From NCBI RefSeq assembly GCF_030269925.1, contig NC_085112.1, forward strand, positions 8,681,501 to 8,745,500: DNA of 64,000 bases. The letters are read 5' to 3'. This stretch comes from Bombyx mori (lineage: Eukaryota > Arthropoda > Insecta > Lepidoptera > Bombycidae). The notes beneath the pieces are model-generated. The model saw only the letters and a program-made list of their open reading frames with translations. It did not search any database and was not told where the DNA came from. A program made the position numbers and the translations under genes. The stretch's first letter is position 1. Each line of letters begins with the position of its first letter. Below are positions 1-11,872 of this stretch, piece by piece.

Positions 1-2039
1 GGCCAAGAAGCTCTTTTTAAGCCCGATTTAAAGATAAACATGTCGTTAGTCTGTGCTGTTATAACCAAGGTGATGTTCAAATCAGAAGAGAAGAAAAATT
101 ATAACCGTAAAGTCACTGTATATAAACGCAGCTACTACTGCAGTAATTATAAACTACGCTTCGATGGCGGGAATCGAGGTGATGACACGACAAACAATTA
201 TTCAGAACATTTCTCATGGTACATACGGTGCAATATAGAGAGGAAAATATGTAGACGCAGAATTCTCAAATATTCGTTCAATTACAAGATCCTAACAAAG
301 TATTCTTCCAAGTAATATATTTATAACATAATAATTTGAAAATCGAAATGTGATCACTTCGTAAACGTAACAAAAAAACAAATATAATTAAAAACATAAT
401 ATCCAAAAACAGCCACTAATCTAACACGATTTTATTTTTATTTTACTAAGATTAATAAATATAATAAGATACCTGCAGCAATTGTAAATGCAGCTTGAAA
501 CCGATTTTTATTTTAATAAGCCGAAACAGAATGATCATTTACTAGCTCGTATTTATTTTCAATCAGAGGCTTATTTCACAATCATACGATAGCACTCACT
601 CATTTATTGTAAAAACATAATCTGACTAATACAATAACTAAACTTATCACACTCAACAACTCGAACAATTCCAAAATAAACTAAATCAGGAATATTTAAT
701 TTAAATACAAAAATATGTATGTAACAAATCATGTGAATTTACATTTCAATTCACCCTTCAACTCATCTTGGTGATTTGAACGTAACTGACTCGCTATGTC
801 GATCATTGCATGTTCACCTTTTTATGTTATCTGGAACCGTACGTGCAGACTAGTGCAGTTTGAAAACGAATCAACGACAAATTACATCAATAATCTTAAA
901 ACAAGATTATTTAAAAAAAACAGGTTAACGTTTATTTTTTATGTTGGATGGTTACATTTGGGGGATTGGGTTCTGTAGGTGATGAGGGGCTATTTAAAAA
1001 CACACTGCTTCATTATAATTATATTGCAGATAGTTTAAACACTGTTACACCATTTTAAAATTATTATCTTTATATTTTTATAAAACTCTTACATGTTTCT
1101 TTGACCGTGTCTAGATTAGAAGTCTTTACTTTTTCTTACGAGAAAACAATCATCTGTTTTTTCAACATTTAAAATAATTCTAATATTCGAAATCTGTAAT
1201 CATGTGTCAAGTGTTGCCTGCCATTACATTTATATTCGAACTCCAACAGTTTACAATAAGATACTCAAAATTATGAGATTTCAGATATCAAAATTGAATT
1301 ATAATACATTCGACCACTGATTTCGCTAAATTAATTCTTATGATATCAGAATAAAGCAGTGTTTGTTTGATTGATAACCTCTAGATTTAAAACGGTCAGA
1401 AAACCTTGACACAAGTGCATTGATCGGCTCTGTTACGCATAAGGATTTCTTAATTTAAATATATTCCCCAGCGATTTTTCAATAAATTCCACGAAACTTC
1501 TGATTACCGTGATATGTGTAAGCTTACAACGAGACGGTGAACTGGTATTTTAAGTTTTAAATTCACTATTTAGCAACCAAATCTAACAAGCCCTTCCAGT
1601 CATAAGATGAAACAAATATCTCAGACTCATTCCGAGTTAAAACTATTTTTTAGTAAACATGACTCGATAACACTGAACGTAATTTGAAAATAATACTTCA
1701 GTACATCACTAACAGAAGTGATTGACATTGTTATGACAATCTAAAAGAATGCTGATTCAGTGGCGTACGAACACAAACACGTGAATGATAAAAGCGTGTG
1801 TGTACACGTAGCGAGGGTTGCCCCTACACGTGTAGTTAGTTACCTGAGTTTATTTATGTTACAAATTTAATTAAAATTACTTTTACAGTTTAATCGGGTG
1901 ATATAATTCTATTTACAATTTCCGGTGTTTCGGATACTTTAGAGTTCCCGTGGCGCGGACGACTGTCGTCGCGTTTAAACAAAGATTAAATCGAAAAATA
2001 GCTATGATTTAGTGTACGACTCGTAAAAACTAACGGATA
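1..2039. other. AT-rich non-coding DNA
   Basis: I see no gene here. Short open frames (for example 40-315 and 796-978) are AT-rich, have no recognisable domain and no splice context. A small inverted repeat (tacacgtag ... ctacacgtgta, about 1802-1838) is the only local structure I noticed. Confidence 0.5.
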
Positions 2040-2530
2040 CGCAATAATAGGTTTAAGGCAAGAAAATTAGAAAGAGTCCAAAAACGGTTCCTTTATAATC
2101 TCGCTTTTAATAATAATTAATATCAGCAACTAAAATCATATAAAAAACGACTTTCATTCTATGGGATGCAGTTATTAAGCACACGACGTAAAGTAGCTGA
2201 CATTGTGTTCCTATACAAGCTTGTACATAACAAATAGATTCAACAGATACACTTGAACGCATTTACTTAAGTATACCGCGCTCGGGCAGCCGTTTATGTA
2301 ATCGCAAAACTTTACCTTTACTTTAACCTACCAAAAATTAAAATTAAAGTAATCTTGGCCAGCACTGTCCTGTATATCGTATGACTACCCTGACTAATAG
2401 TACACATGATAAAATTGACATATTTGTTTGCCACGCTTCTCTAGCCTCACTTAAAATACATTTAAGATCCGCGATCCACACTGAGCTATAGACTTCGTTT
2501 GAATTTTATTGAACATTAAGTTCCCTCTTT
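2040..2530 (+). pseudogene. Decayed LINE reverse transcriptase C-terminus
   Basis: Conceptual translation with frame changes and stops gives a series typical of the RT thumb/C-terminal region of jockey/CR1-type LINEs: LERVQKRFLYNL, then YGMQLLSTRRKVADIVFLYK, then a stretch with DIFVCHASLASLK near 2420-2460. AT-rich 3' sequence follows, ending in aataaataaaaag near 2610. Several stop codons show it is dead. The exact LINE clade is uncertain. Confidence 0.5.
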
Positions 2531-3225
2531 ATTTAACTGTTGAATGTTTTTTATTAGTTTTAATATCGGTCTATATTGATATTTTACTACATATTTAATA
2601 AATAAAAAGTCGGCCTCTGACGACTTCACAACCGACCTTATGCAAGTTGTGTTCACACCCCAAAAGGATGAATTTATTAATGTATTTTTTTTTCTATTTA
2701 AGTGAAAAGCTAATGTGTCTAGATTTTCTCCAGTTCTGTGAACCTAATAAATATAAAAGAAAAATATTTGAAGTGTCAATGTATTCCATAATATTTCAAT
2801 GTCAATATCCAAAACTTATGTCATAGATAAATAAACTAAATATACCAGAAATAGAGTGCATTTTAACAACAAATCTATTTTTAAACACCTCTTTTCTTAA
2901 TTTTTGTCACATCAAATACTACCCAAACATTTTGCTCTTTAAACATGGCGATCGCACGATGCAATCACGCATCATGTATAAACTAAATAGTGGTACAATT
3001 TTCCTGAATGAAATCGGGACGTAACTATTTTTGTGGAATGATGTTCTAATCTTGCTTTTATCTATCCTGTAACTCATATATGTAAATAAAGCAGACCGCT
3101 CATATCTTTTACAAATTGCCTGACCCGAAATCTGTATGAAAATTTGATAGCAGCGGAAGCCGTATTTGGTATTTGGTATTAATCGCTTGCCGGATTTCAA
3201 AGACAATACAATGTAAATTCCACTA
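2531..3225. other. Non-coding, nothing recognised
   Basis: AT-rich sequence. The 140-codon open frame on the minus strand at 2919-3341 runs out of a SINE (3228-3400) and has no protein signature, so I do not call it a gene. Confidence 0.4.
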
Positions 3226-3227
3226 GC

Positions 3228-3400
3228 CGCTTCTTTTTTTTTCCTACCTATGCCTTGAGAGGCTATTTCAGCTTCACCCTGACGTTTGTAGGTGAGCTCA
3301 CGGGGCTCAAACCGAAGAGTTGCTAACACTGACCCTAACAAGAGCAGTGCTTCGCAGAATCTACCACCGGATCGGAAACGCTTTACCGAAAGTCGGATAC
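3228..3400 (-). repeat. Bm1-type SINE, truncated
   Basis: Read on the plus strand it starts with a poly-T tract (3232-3242), so the element is on the minus strand. It contains the Bm1-like words 'gtgagctcacggggctca', 'agagcagtgcttcgcagaat' and 'ctaccaccggatcggaaacg'. It stops short of the full SINE body. Other copies in this window are at 8660-8915 and, split by an insertion, at 51140-51247 plus 53531-53622. Confidence 0.7.
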
Positions 3401-3786
3401 AGAAAAAATCTGTTTATTTTAACTCCTTGTAAAAATTAAATTTCAAAATGACCATTTCGAACCTATCATAAGTTAGGTATCTAAGCAATGAAAGCATCCA
3501 TAAAACAACACCATCAATCCGAATTTTTACATTGTTCTTCTAATATATTAATAAATATCTTTATGATATCATCAACTGTGATTTATTGTTGACACAAAAC
3601 ATATTAATAATTTAAAAACCAATTTAAAGTAGTGAACGATAAAAAAAAATTTACTCTCAAAACAAATATTTTTTAAATCAAACACAAATAAATTAACATA
3701 ATATACATTCGCTTCAAAACAATAACTGCTAATATAAATTAAACATTATACTAAGCTTTGAATGATATATTTTTATCCATACTATT

Positions 3787-4036
3787 ACTGGTGGTAGGAT
3801 CTCTTGTGAGTCCGCGCGGGTGGGTACCACCACCCTGCCTTTATCTGCCGTGAAGCAATAATGCGTTTCGGTTTGAAGGGTGAGGCAGCCGTTGTAACTA
3901 TACATGAGACCTTAGAACTTATATCTTAAGGTGGCATTTACATTGTAGATGTCTATGGGCTCCAGTAACCACTTAACACCAGGTGGGCTGTGAGCTCGTC
4001 CACCCATCTAAGCAATAAAAAAAAATAAAAAAAAAT
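3787..4036 (+). repeat. Silkworm interspersed repeat, family A
   Basis: One of about a dozen copies here that share 'ctcttgtgagtccgc', 'aatgcgtttcggtttgaagg', 'acttaacaccaggtgggctg' and a 3' end 'cacccatctaagcaataaaa' followed by A-rich DNA. The fixed 3' end, A-rich tail and variable 5' ends indicate a SINE or the 5'-truncated 3' end of a LINE. I cannot settle which from the window alone. Confidence 0.75.
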
Positions 4037-4039
4037 ACT

Positions 4040-5790
4040 AACACGTTGAACCGTCAAATTATAATATCTCTTGCTATTTGTCGAGCCAACCTCCAACCCA
4101 CAAGGTTAATTAAATAAGGCAAACATACCCTCATGCGCAAACACTGTAAATACATATTTAATACTTTAAGATCGCTTAAATTCAAAGGTAAATCGAATCT
4201 CATACCGTTTCCGTGACACTAATAATGCCAATTATAAAGTATTACCTGTATATGAGTCGACTATTATCAAAGCCGGCAATGTGACTTTTGGACAATTATT
4301 GGTAAATCAGAAAAACGAATTATTGACTTTGTATTCCATTGGCAGTCACAAAACTCTTCTGAACGACATCTTAGATAAATAACAGGTTAAGTATTAACCT
4401 TTATTTAATGCAGGTTTTGAATCGTATTCTTTGAAGGAGACGATTATATTCAAATCAATCTGTATTGACATATCAATAACATTTTTTGTCCAAATGCACA
4501 GATTGCCACCTTTGATAATAGACGACTCATATAACACAATATTTACCTTGCTTTAATTTATGATGTGAATTCCTCAACTCAATGACTTTTTCACAACAAC
4601 ACGTTCCATACATAAAAGCTACATAGAATCAATGCAAAATATATCGTGCACACCCAATTGCGATGCCTGTTCAATAACTACTGACTTATTCATATAGCTG
4701 GAATGATATGCTTAAAATATCTTTATGCATCGACTGTAAATAATTTACGATGCGCAGCTAACGTTATTCAAAGGGTGATAAAGAAATCACATCTTCCTAT
4801 TTAATAAATCTTGTTGTTAACACTTTTTTACTTACTGGTTTTCACGTGGGCTTTCCTCACTTTTTTTTTTGTATTCCTAAATATTAGAAATAAACTTGGC
4901 AATGTAATACAAATCAACTTCCGATAAGCTAAAGACTGAAAGTAAATATTAAACATAGATCTGGATAATAGATAAGACAATATAATTGTATTATTAACTA
5001 ACCCTTTCACACATCCAAGAATGAAAGAAAATAAAAAAATAGAAAAAGTAATACAAACAATAGAAAAATAAAATAAAACAGACTAAAAAGCACCAAGTCT
5101 ATTCTCTTTCTTTATGAAACGTGAGGCACTCGCAATTTAAATATAAAAATAAATAATAATAATAATAAATAAATAACGTGGAGTGTGGAGGGTTGCTATG
5201 GTTGAGAGATCTCACAACACAATTCACAACATTTTGTAGTATAATAAAATTTTAGGTCCACATAAGTAAATCATTCCTGGTTTATTAGCGTAAACATGAT
5301 GGACTAAGTAACACAAAATGCTGCTTAATTCTATGACGATTTAATACATACATTCCTCTTGCGCAATTCATGGCGGCTACAAAACAGGCAGGCACTACAT
5401 TTTCGCAAAAGTCTAATCTATGTAGCATAAAGTATATACGGTTATTCTCTTAACAATCACTAACTGAGAAATAACAGTAATTTTACATGTTATTTACACC
5501 TCTGTGTTGTTATTGCTAAAAATGAATTGCCCAGCAAAAGTTCCCGATCACGAGTCACAATCCCGATCCGATAGTAGATTCAGCGTAGCCGCTAAGCCAG
5601 ATTTTAACAAAGCCTCTCATTTGGAGCTGCGTGTGCTCGCCTACGCACCCGCTGAAGCCAGAATTGCCCCTTGAGGTTACTGGTAATTAAGTAGACCAAA
5701 ATCATCTAAGGTTGCATTATGAAGATAATATGATCCCTAGAAAAATAAAATAATAGCTATGGCTATCGCTCGACAAAATCACGACTCCTC
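4040..5790. other. Non-coding; GC-richer patch at 5510-5660
   Basis: Mostly AT-rich with an (aat)n run near 5152-5176. The patch 5510-5660 is GC-richer than its surroundings but has no long open frame or second copy in this window, so I give no function. Confidence 0.35.
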
Positions 5791-5794
5791 GTTA

Positions 5795-6035
5795 TTATGA
5801 CCGACTCGGTGGTGTTATCGCCCCTGACTATTGCGCCCAGGGTCGAGACTTCGATTCCCACATCGGGCAAACGTTCGTGTGATGAACAGGTTTGTTTGCT
5901 TTATTTCTGGGTGTTCAATATCTATATATCTATACATTTAAACGTAATAAGTTTGTATGTCAGTCTCTGGTTCCCATAACTTGGAGCCCGATAACTGTGC
6001 GTGACTTGTTCCCGGTATTTATTTATTTATTGGTG
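5795..6035 (+). repeat. tRNA-derived SINE-like repeat
   Basis: The segment contains a good RNA polymerase III B-box-like core, 'acttcgattcccacatcggg' (around 5849-5868), preceded by an A-box-like region 'actcggtggtgttatcgccc'. The following 'cgttcgtgtgatgaacaggtttg' region and 'ctggttcccataac' are words I recognise from a widespread lepidopteran tRNA-like repeat. No second copy is present here, so this rests on the B box and recognition. Confidence 0.5.
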
Positions 6036-6344
6036 TAGATACATCAAATTGGATGCTGGAAACTTTGAACATTAGTTTAAAGTCTAAATGATATTCAAAT
6101 AACAACTCTTCTACCCTTCAAATCGGAAAACCCTCAGAGCTTTATTTAATGATGGTTACAATTCTTGTGGGCTCGGGCTATGACAAATAAATTTACAAGT
6201 AAAAATAAACAAATGAGTATTGATTACTTATGATGATTTATAAAACTCGATTAAACAAACATTATGACCGCCATTAACATACGAGCTACTACTGTCTGTT
6301 TGTTGTACTTACAGCAAAATAACACAATCCAATTTTATTGGACA

Positions 6345-6590
6345 CTAGCTGATCCGGCAGACTTCGTAGTGCCTCAATCGATAAATAAAAGACCTAAACT
6401 TTTGTATAAAATAAACTTAAAAAAAAACAAAAGGAATCCGTCCGACGGGGGACATTTTCATATTTTTTCACCTTTTAAACCTTCTCTGGACTTTCACGAA
6501 TAATTGAAGACCTAAATTAGCCAAATCGGTCCAACCGTTCTCGAGTTTTAGCGAGACTAACGAACAGCAATTCATTTATATATATATAGA
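6345..6590 (-). mobile_element. Non-autonomous Helitron
   Basis: Read on the minus strand it begins TC (6590-6589), ends CTAG (6348-6345), and is flanked by A on the 5' side and T on the 3' side, the Helitron rule. It shares the termini and interior ('tagcgagactaacgaacagc') with the plus-strand copy at 24510-24801. No coding capacity. Confidence 0.75.
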
Positions 6591-6599
6591 TTATTGGAC

Positions 6600-8185
6600 A
6601 ATATTAGTCCAACGAAAACTCCGTTGAATGTTATTTTACTACAAATGATTAAATAAAACCAATCGAATTCCGTAACAATTTCATGAGTTAAAAAATCTTA
6701 TGCTAAAGTTCAATGATCCGATATTGAGAAAACACCTAGTTAATTTTTTTTTCCAATAAATTACATCAATGTTTTAGATAATCATATTTAATTTAGTTAC
6801 ATTCTATACATGTACATAATATCTACGCGTTCATTTAATGTCAATTTCAATACTTAAATATTAGATTCTTTCAGTAGTTGAGTAAATACATTATAAACAC
6901 GTTTTAATTAGCTCTTAAGAACTTTCATAGCACCCTAATGCTATTGTGAGCTCGCTTACATAAATACTAGAATTTTGCCTATTTCTACCACTAAGACATG
7001 ATGTGTTCCAATTTGAAGAGTGGAACAGCTTCTATACAATACAGTTGAGACTGCGACCTCATGTCTATAGACAAGTAATGGAATCCACAAAGTGATGTTG
7101 AACTCAAACCTATGGCTTCCTGCCACAAAATATGAAATCCGTCTCGATCGACCGCGGTTGGATCTATCTCATTGAACAACTATCAGTCCCAAAATAATTT
7201 ACAGTCCTGAAAAGAACTGAGGAAACAAACTCAACGGGTTAGTCATTTTTATAACGCCATCATTACAAACTTATCAATGCCTTGCAATGTCAATTCAACG
7301 CAAATTTATTGAATTATTTGCTGTTTATTAGCGTTTCCTTAGGTTCGTCATGTTATCGTTAATTAAAGTAATTAATTGCAAATAACCGGTTTTGAATACC
7401 GGAGAATGTGTTTTTTATAGGTAATTAATTAAAAATACCAAACTCATTGAATAATACAATACAACCAAACAGTATATATGCAGGAATAACTTCACATATG
7501 TACCTATTGACATATCTTCTCGCGTTAAAACTATATAATCTCAAAACTTACTAATTTTACAGGAGAGCGTTTTAAAGGTTTAACATGTGATATTTTTTAC
7601 ATTAATCATCTTTGAAACATTTTTTTTTTATTTTTTACCAGTTACATTATCTGTCTTTTAAAGTAAGATAAAATTATGTATTAATTTTGTTAATTGTACT
7701 CAAAATATAGGTAAACTAAAAAAAACAACTAAATCTACGCTCTTTTGACAGTATTTATGAGAAAAATACTGGTGATACCAAATGATTCCGCATATTAACT
7801 CAATTTCGAAAATTTTTGGAAATTGTACACTTTTAATAATGCATATAAAAAGTACTTAAAAAGTAGGAGATCATGGAATGAGCAAAAAAATATTTTACTA
7901 GTATTTCTATAACTGACCTTCCATGCATCAGATCAAAGGTTGGTATGGTTTTATTGTATTCAGTAATACATACAATTCCAAAGCTTAGTATAATAACAAA
8001 GATAATTTGGTGAAACTGGAACTGAAAGTTAGAATAATAAGAAAATAAGCAACGCTTCACGCAAAAAGATTTTAAGGTCGTAAAATAGGGCCTATAAGTA
8101 TTTCGGGAACTCAAAAGCAGAGCGCGACATTTTCTAGTGAATTATGCACTTAAATTGAAATCAACCCGCAAAATTATAACTTGAG
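6600..8185. other. Non-coding, with an old family A fragment and a duplicated segment
   Basis: 6955-7110 is a degenerate family A copy ('gcctatttctaccactaaga', 'gttccaatttgaagagtgg'). Sequence from about 7455-7525 and 7830-7905 reappears, joined, at 9565-9720. The rest is AT-rich with no gene seen. Confidence 0.45.
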
Positions 8186-8189
8186 CAAT

Positions 8190-8430
8190 TAGTAGTAGTA
8201 AGACATTTGGTGAGTCCGTACGAGCAAGCACCACCGTCCTGACTCTTTCTGCCGTGAAATAGTAATGTGTTTCGGTTTGAAGTGCGGGGCAGCCGTTGTA
8301 CTGTAAAAAACTTTAGAATATTGTGCCAAGGCGGGTGGCCGCATTTACGTTGTAGATATTCTATGGGCTCCGATGATCACTTAACACCAGGCGGGCCGTG
8401 AGCTCGTCCACACATCTAAACAATAAAAAA
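8190..8430 (+). repeat. Family A repeat
   Basis: Diverged copy with 'ggtgagtccgtacgagcaag', 'aatgtgtttcggtttgaag', 'acttaacaccaggcgggccg' and 'acatctaaacaataaaaa'. Confidence 0.65.
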
Positions 8431-8659
8431 TACAAGCGCCGAAATTGGGATCTCATCGCGCCGAAACAAAACGTGATATGCTACAGCAAATAAGTGATAT
8501 ATTTCCATTTTGTTACTAATCAGTTCAAGGGACTAGGAGACTTTAGGGCATATTTATAAATTAGTACAGAAAATTATTTTCAAAAGTCGAACGTGAGATG
8601 AACTTCGAATCCCAAATGCTTTGCTAACTATTGAAGAATATTGAAACGTTACACAATTA

Positions 8660-8915
8660 TTTCAATCTTTGTCCTCGAGGGGCTATCCTAGCTTCATCAA
8701 ACATGTAGGTGAGCTCACGGGGCTCAGCCGTCCGACTTTGCTAGCCTAATGTTAGCAAGAGCAGTGCTTCGCTGAATCTACCACCGGTTCGGAGACCCAC
8801 GGAGAAGATCCGGCGAGAAACACAGTGGGATGTGTCTGTGAGTTAATTTTCACGACGAACCCTGCGTCGCATTCGACGGGTTCGACCTGTGCTTTGTATT
8901 ATGCTTATATCTGTT
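8660..8915 (-). repeat. Bm1-type SINE
   Basis: Longest Bm1-like copy in the window. It carries 'gtgagctcacggggctcag', 'agagcagtgcttcgctgaat', 'gagaagatccggcgagaaac' and 'cattcgacgggttcgacc'. The gagaagatccggcgagaaac block is also in the 3' part of the jockey-like LINE at 12950-18055. Confidence 0.7.
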
Positions 8916-9179
8916 ATGTGTATGTATTAGGCTTTGCATTATAAATCATAAACTTGACAGAAACGAGATATCACTCCGAACCTTAGTCAACAATATTTAT
9001 TTAGCAATAAATGTTTTCAATATTGATGAATTAACTAAAATTACAATTTCTTTGTAGGGACTAAATATAAGTAGCGTAATAAATTTTGAGTGCAATTATT
9101 GCAAAATACAGACTATTGACGTAAACACAAGTAAAATTCAGTTATTAGTATAACAATAAACAAAGCTAAATAATATTTT

Positions 9180-9400
9180 TTGTCACGTACTATCCGGCTT
9201 TGGAATTAACTCCCTTCCGCGGTATTTCCCGAGCGCTATGATATGTTCTTCTTCAAACGAGGCTTGTGGAGAGTATTAAGCGGTAGGCAACGGCTTGGCT
9301 CTGCCTCTGGCATTACTGACGTCCATGAGAGACGGTAACCACTTAACATCAGGTGGGCCGTATGCTCGTCTGCCTACACGGGCAATAAAAAGAGAAAAAA
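9180..9400 (+). repeat. Family B LINE 3' end
   Basis: 5'-truncated copy of the CR1-like LINE also seen at 29156-29575. The first part still encodes the RT C-terminus (LWRVLSGRQRLGSA and flanking residues). The 3' end is 'gggccgtatgctcgtctgcc' followed by 'ggcaataaaaa'. Confidence 0.65.
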
Positions 9401-9564
9401 AAGAAAATATTCTCATCTTTTATTTATGTACACTATAATAATTGTTACGAAATAATATCAAAAGAATAATTGAAAAACGTACTACTTCTTTCAAAACGAA
9501 ATCTTAGATCAGAAAGAAGGAATCAAGCTGGAGATTCTAGGTTTATATTAATAGTAAAGAACAT

Positions 9565-9720
9565 TCGCTGCCAAACAGTATCTATGCAGGAAAAACTTCA
9601 CATATGTACCTATTGACATATCTACGTCACATTGTGCTTTACATACTTTTATAATACTTAAAAAATTAGGAGGTAATGGAATGAGCAAAAAATATATTTT
9701 ACTAATACACATACCCTTTT
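9565..9720. repeat. Duplicate of unique sequence at 7455-7525 plus 7830-7905
   Basis: The words 'cttcacatatgtacctattg' and 'atggaatgagcaaaaaa' occur in the same order in both places, continuous here but about 310 bp apart in the upstream locus. No terminal repeats or known element family are apparent. Confidence 0.6.
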
Positions 9721-9773
9721 TAAAACTTGAAGTCCAATTCTCATAAATAAACGACATTATACAACGGGTACCT

Positions 9774-10020
9774 CCTTTTTTTTATTGCTTAGATGGGTGG
9801 ACGAGCTCACAGCCCACCTGGTGTTAAGTGGGTACTGGAGCCCATAGACATCTACAACGTTAATGCACCACCCACCTTGAGATATAAGTTCTAAGATCTC
9901 AGTATAGTTACAACGGCTGTCTCACCCTTCAAGCCGAAACGCATTACTGCTTCACGGCAGAACCAGGAGGGGCGGTGGTACCTACCCGCGCGGACTCACA
10001 AGAGGTCCTACCACCAGTCC
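9774..10020 (-). repeat. Family A repeat
   Basis: Nearly full copy in reverse: 3' end 'ttattgcttagatgggtgga' at the left, 5' end 'aagaggtcctaccaccagtc' at the right. Confidence 0.75.
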
Positions 10021-10282
10021 TCTTTAAATCGAAACGAATTACCGATTCGCGACAAAAATAGGGAAGCCGGTGGCAGTGATCCATGCGGGCTTACAATACG
10101 CCCTTCTAGTAAATACATCATATGACTGCTTGTTTGTTTGTTTGCTCATTAACGTTAATGAAAAATAAGTCGTGTAAAAAAATGCGCGATAATAATGACC
10201 TTAGGCTACCAAATAAAACCTTTAGAGTGTTAAAAACTATAATACAAAATCATTTTTAGTACATAAACAAACTCAATTTACT

Positions 10283-10560
10283 TCTACTAATTTATTTATT
10301 TATTTATTTATTTATACTTTATGCACAAAACAAAACTTGTACACAGGCGGACTTAATGCCATGGGCATTCTCTTCCAGTCGACCATAGGGTGGTGCAGAG
10401 ATAATGCATGGTAGGTGCATTGACAAAAGAATAACAAACAACAACAAAACAAAAAAAAAGAACAAACTCAAAACAAAAATCTTCCTAAAAATAACTTAAA
10501 ATAATAATAATATCTTTCTTACAAAAATAAATCTTAACTTAACAAAGAATTCACTTTTTA
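10283..10560 (-). repeat. LINE 3' UTR fragment
   Basis: Starts with (ttta)n, then 'actttatgcacaaaac' and 'cggacttaatgccatgggca', words I recognise from a common silkworm LINE 3' end lying in minus orientation. It sits just beyond the 3' end of the sugar transporter gene. Family assignment is from memory and uncertain. Confidence 0.4.
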
Positions 10561-10605
10561 ATTACAAACTATAAAATCTTTAATGTGTTTTAAAATTCGT
10601 GCACC

Positions 10606-10611
10606 TTTATT
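10606..10611 (-). terminator. AATAAA poly(A) signal overlapping the stop codon
   Basis: On the minus strand the 3' end reads TGAATAAAGG: the A of the TGA stop is the first base of AATAAA. A second possible signal, attaaa, lies about 30 nt farther on (around 10576-10581). Confidence 0.45.
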
Positions 10612-11872
10612 CATTTAACAATTAGCTGTTTAGATAAATCTTTGGTTGTGCATGTCTCTTGAAAATACTTTTCAATTTCCTGCAAAGTTTTGTCTTTTGT
10701 TTCCGGCAAAAATTTATACAGAATGAACGCAAACACTGAAGCAGATAGACCGTAAAATAAAAATGCTCCGTGCAATTTCAAAGCTTTGAATATATATGGA
10801 GAGATTTTTAAAACTGAAGCCATCAAAAACTCTGAATATAACGCTAGGAGAGGTAGTGAAGAACTCCTAAACCTTATAGGAGTTAATTCGCCATAAACAG
10901 AACAAGCCAAAATCATTGGTCCACAACTGATAGTCATAGAAAATATAGTTAATAAAGAAATGGAGACAACTTTATTCTCGTCTATAATCTTTAATGATAT
11001 TAAATACAAATACATTGATAATATCAACAAAAATATTATTCCTAAAAAAGATGATCCTAACAAAAGAGTTCTTCTTCTCAAGAACCTGGATAGAACAGAC
11101 CCAAAATGCATACTTAGTATTGTAACTGCTTCCAATATTAGCATTCCTAAATAAGCCGTGCTCTCGCTGTTTGTGATCTTTTTTATTAATTCAATCGAAT
11201 ACATCGTACAAACAAATTTTCCCGAAAAATTGTAGAGAGACATAACACATATAGAAAGCAATAAAGGCGCATAAAACCCTTTCGTGGTCATTTTTTCAAA
11301 AAAACCTTTAATTCTGCTCCGAATTGTTCTATTACGTCCCATGCGTAGTTTTAAGTATTCTTTTTGGGCCTTTATCAAATTGTTAAGTTCCTTCTCCGAA
11401 TCATTACCATATCCTTTTAACCAATGATGAGCTGCAGCGCATTCTGTGAATTTTCCCTTCATAGCGAGCCAAGATGGTGATTCCGGCCAGAAAAATACAG
11501 TAAAGGGATATATCGAGAAAACTAAGGCATAAATAGCAATTTTCTTCCAATGAAAAAATGTGCCTGTAGCATTGGCGATCCAAACACCCCAGAAAAATAT
11601 CGTCGATTTCACTGTCATAAAAATACCTCTGTACTTCGGGGTTGTATATTCGGTAACAATCAAAATTAATACGGTCATGTTGCTAGCGGCCAATGAACCT
11701 TGCATTATTTCACTAATTAAAACGAACGTTGCATTATTGCTGCAATAGAACATCGTGTACCCTATAAGTGTATTCATACAAACTAAAATAAAAGGTATTT
11801 TCCTTCCAAGCAATCTGGTCATAACAGGTAAAACTAATATCCATGGTAACGCACTATATCCGTGTACTGATG
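10611..11872 (-). CDS. Sugar transporter exon 3 (TM2-TM12)
   Basis: The acceptor 'atttgttacag' ends at 11873. The exon carries the rest of the protein from SVHGYSALPW to LIVK and TGA at 10613-10611. The open frame continues a few codons into the intron, but the splice acceptor shows those residues are not coding. Confidence 0.9.

Noticed and set aside
40..315. 91-codon open frame at the left edge
   Set aside because: No recognisable motif and low-complexity AT-rich codons; a chance frame.
2919..3341. 140-codon open frame on the minus strand
   Set aside because: It starts in a Bm1 SINE and runs into AT-rich DNA; no domain, splice or promoter support.
5849..5868. Functional tRNA gene
   Set aside because: A B-box-like core is present but no complete cloverleaf with an anticodon arm; better explained as a tRNA-derived SINE.
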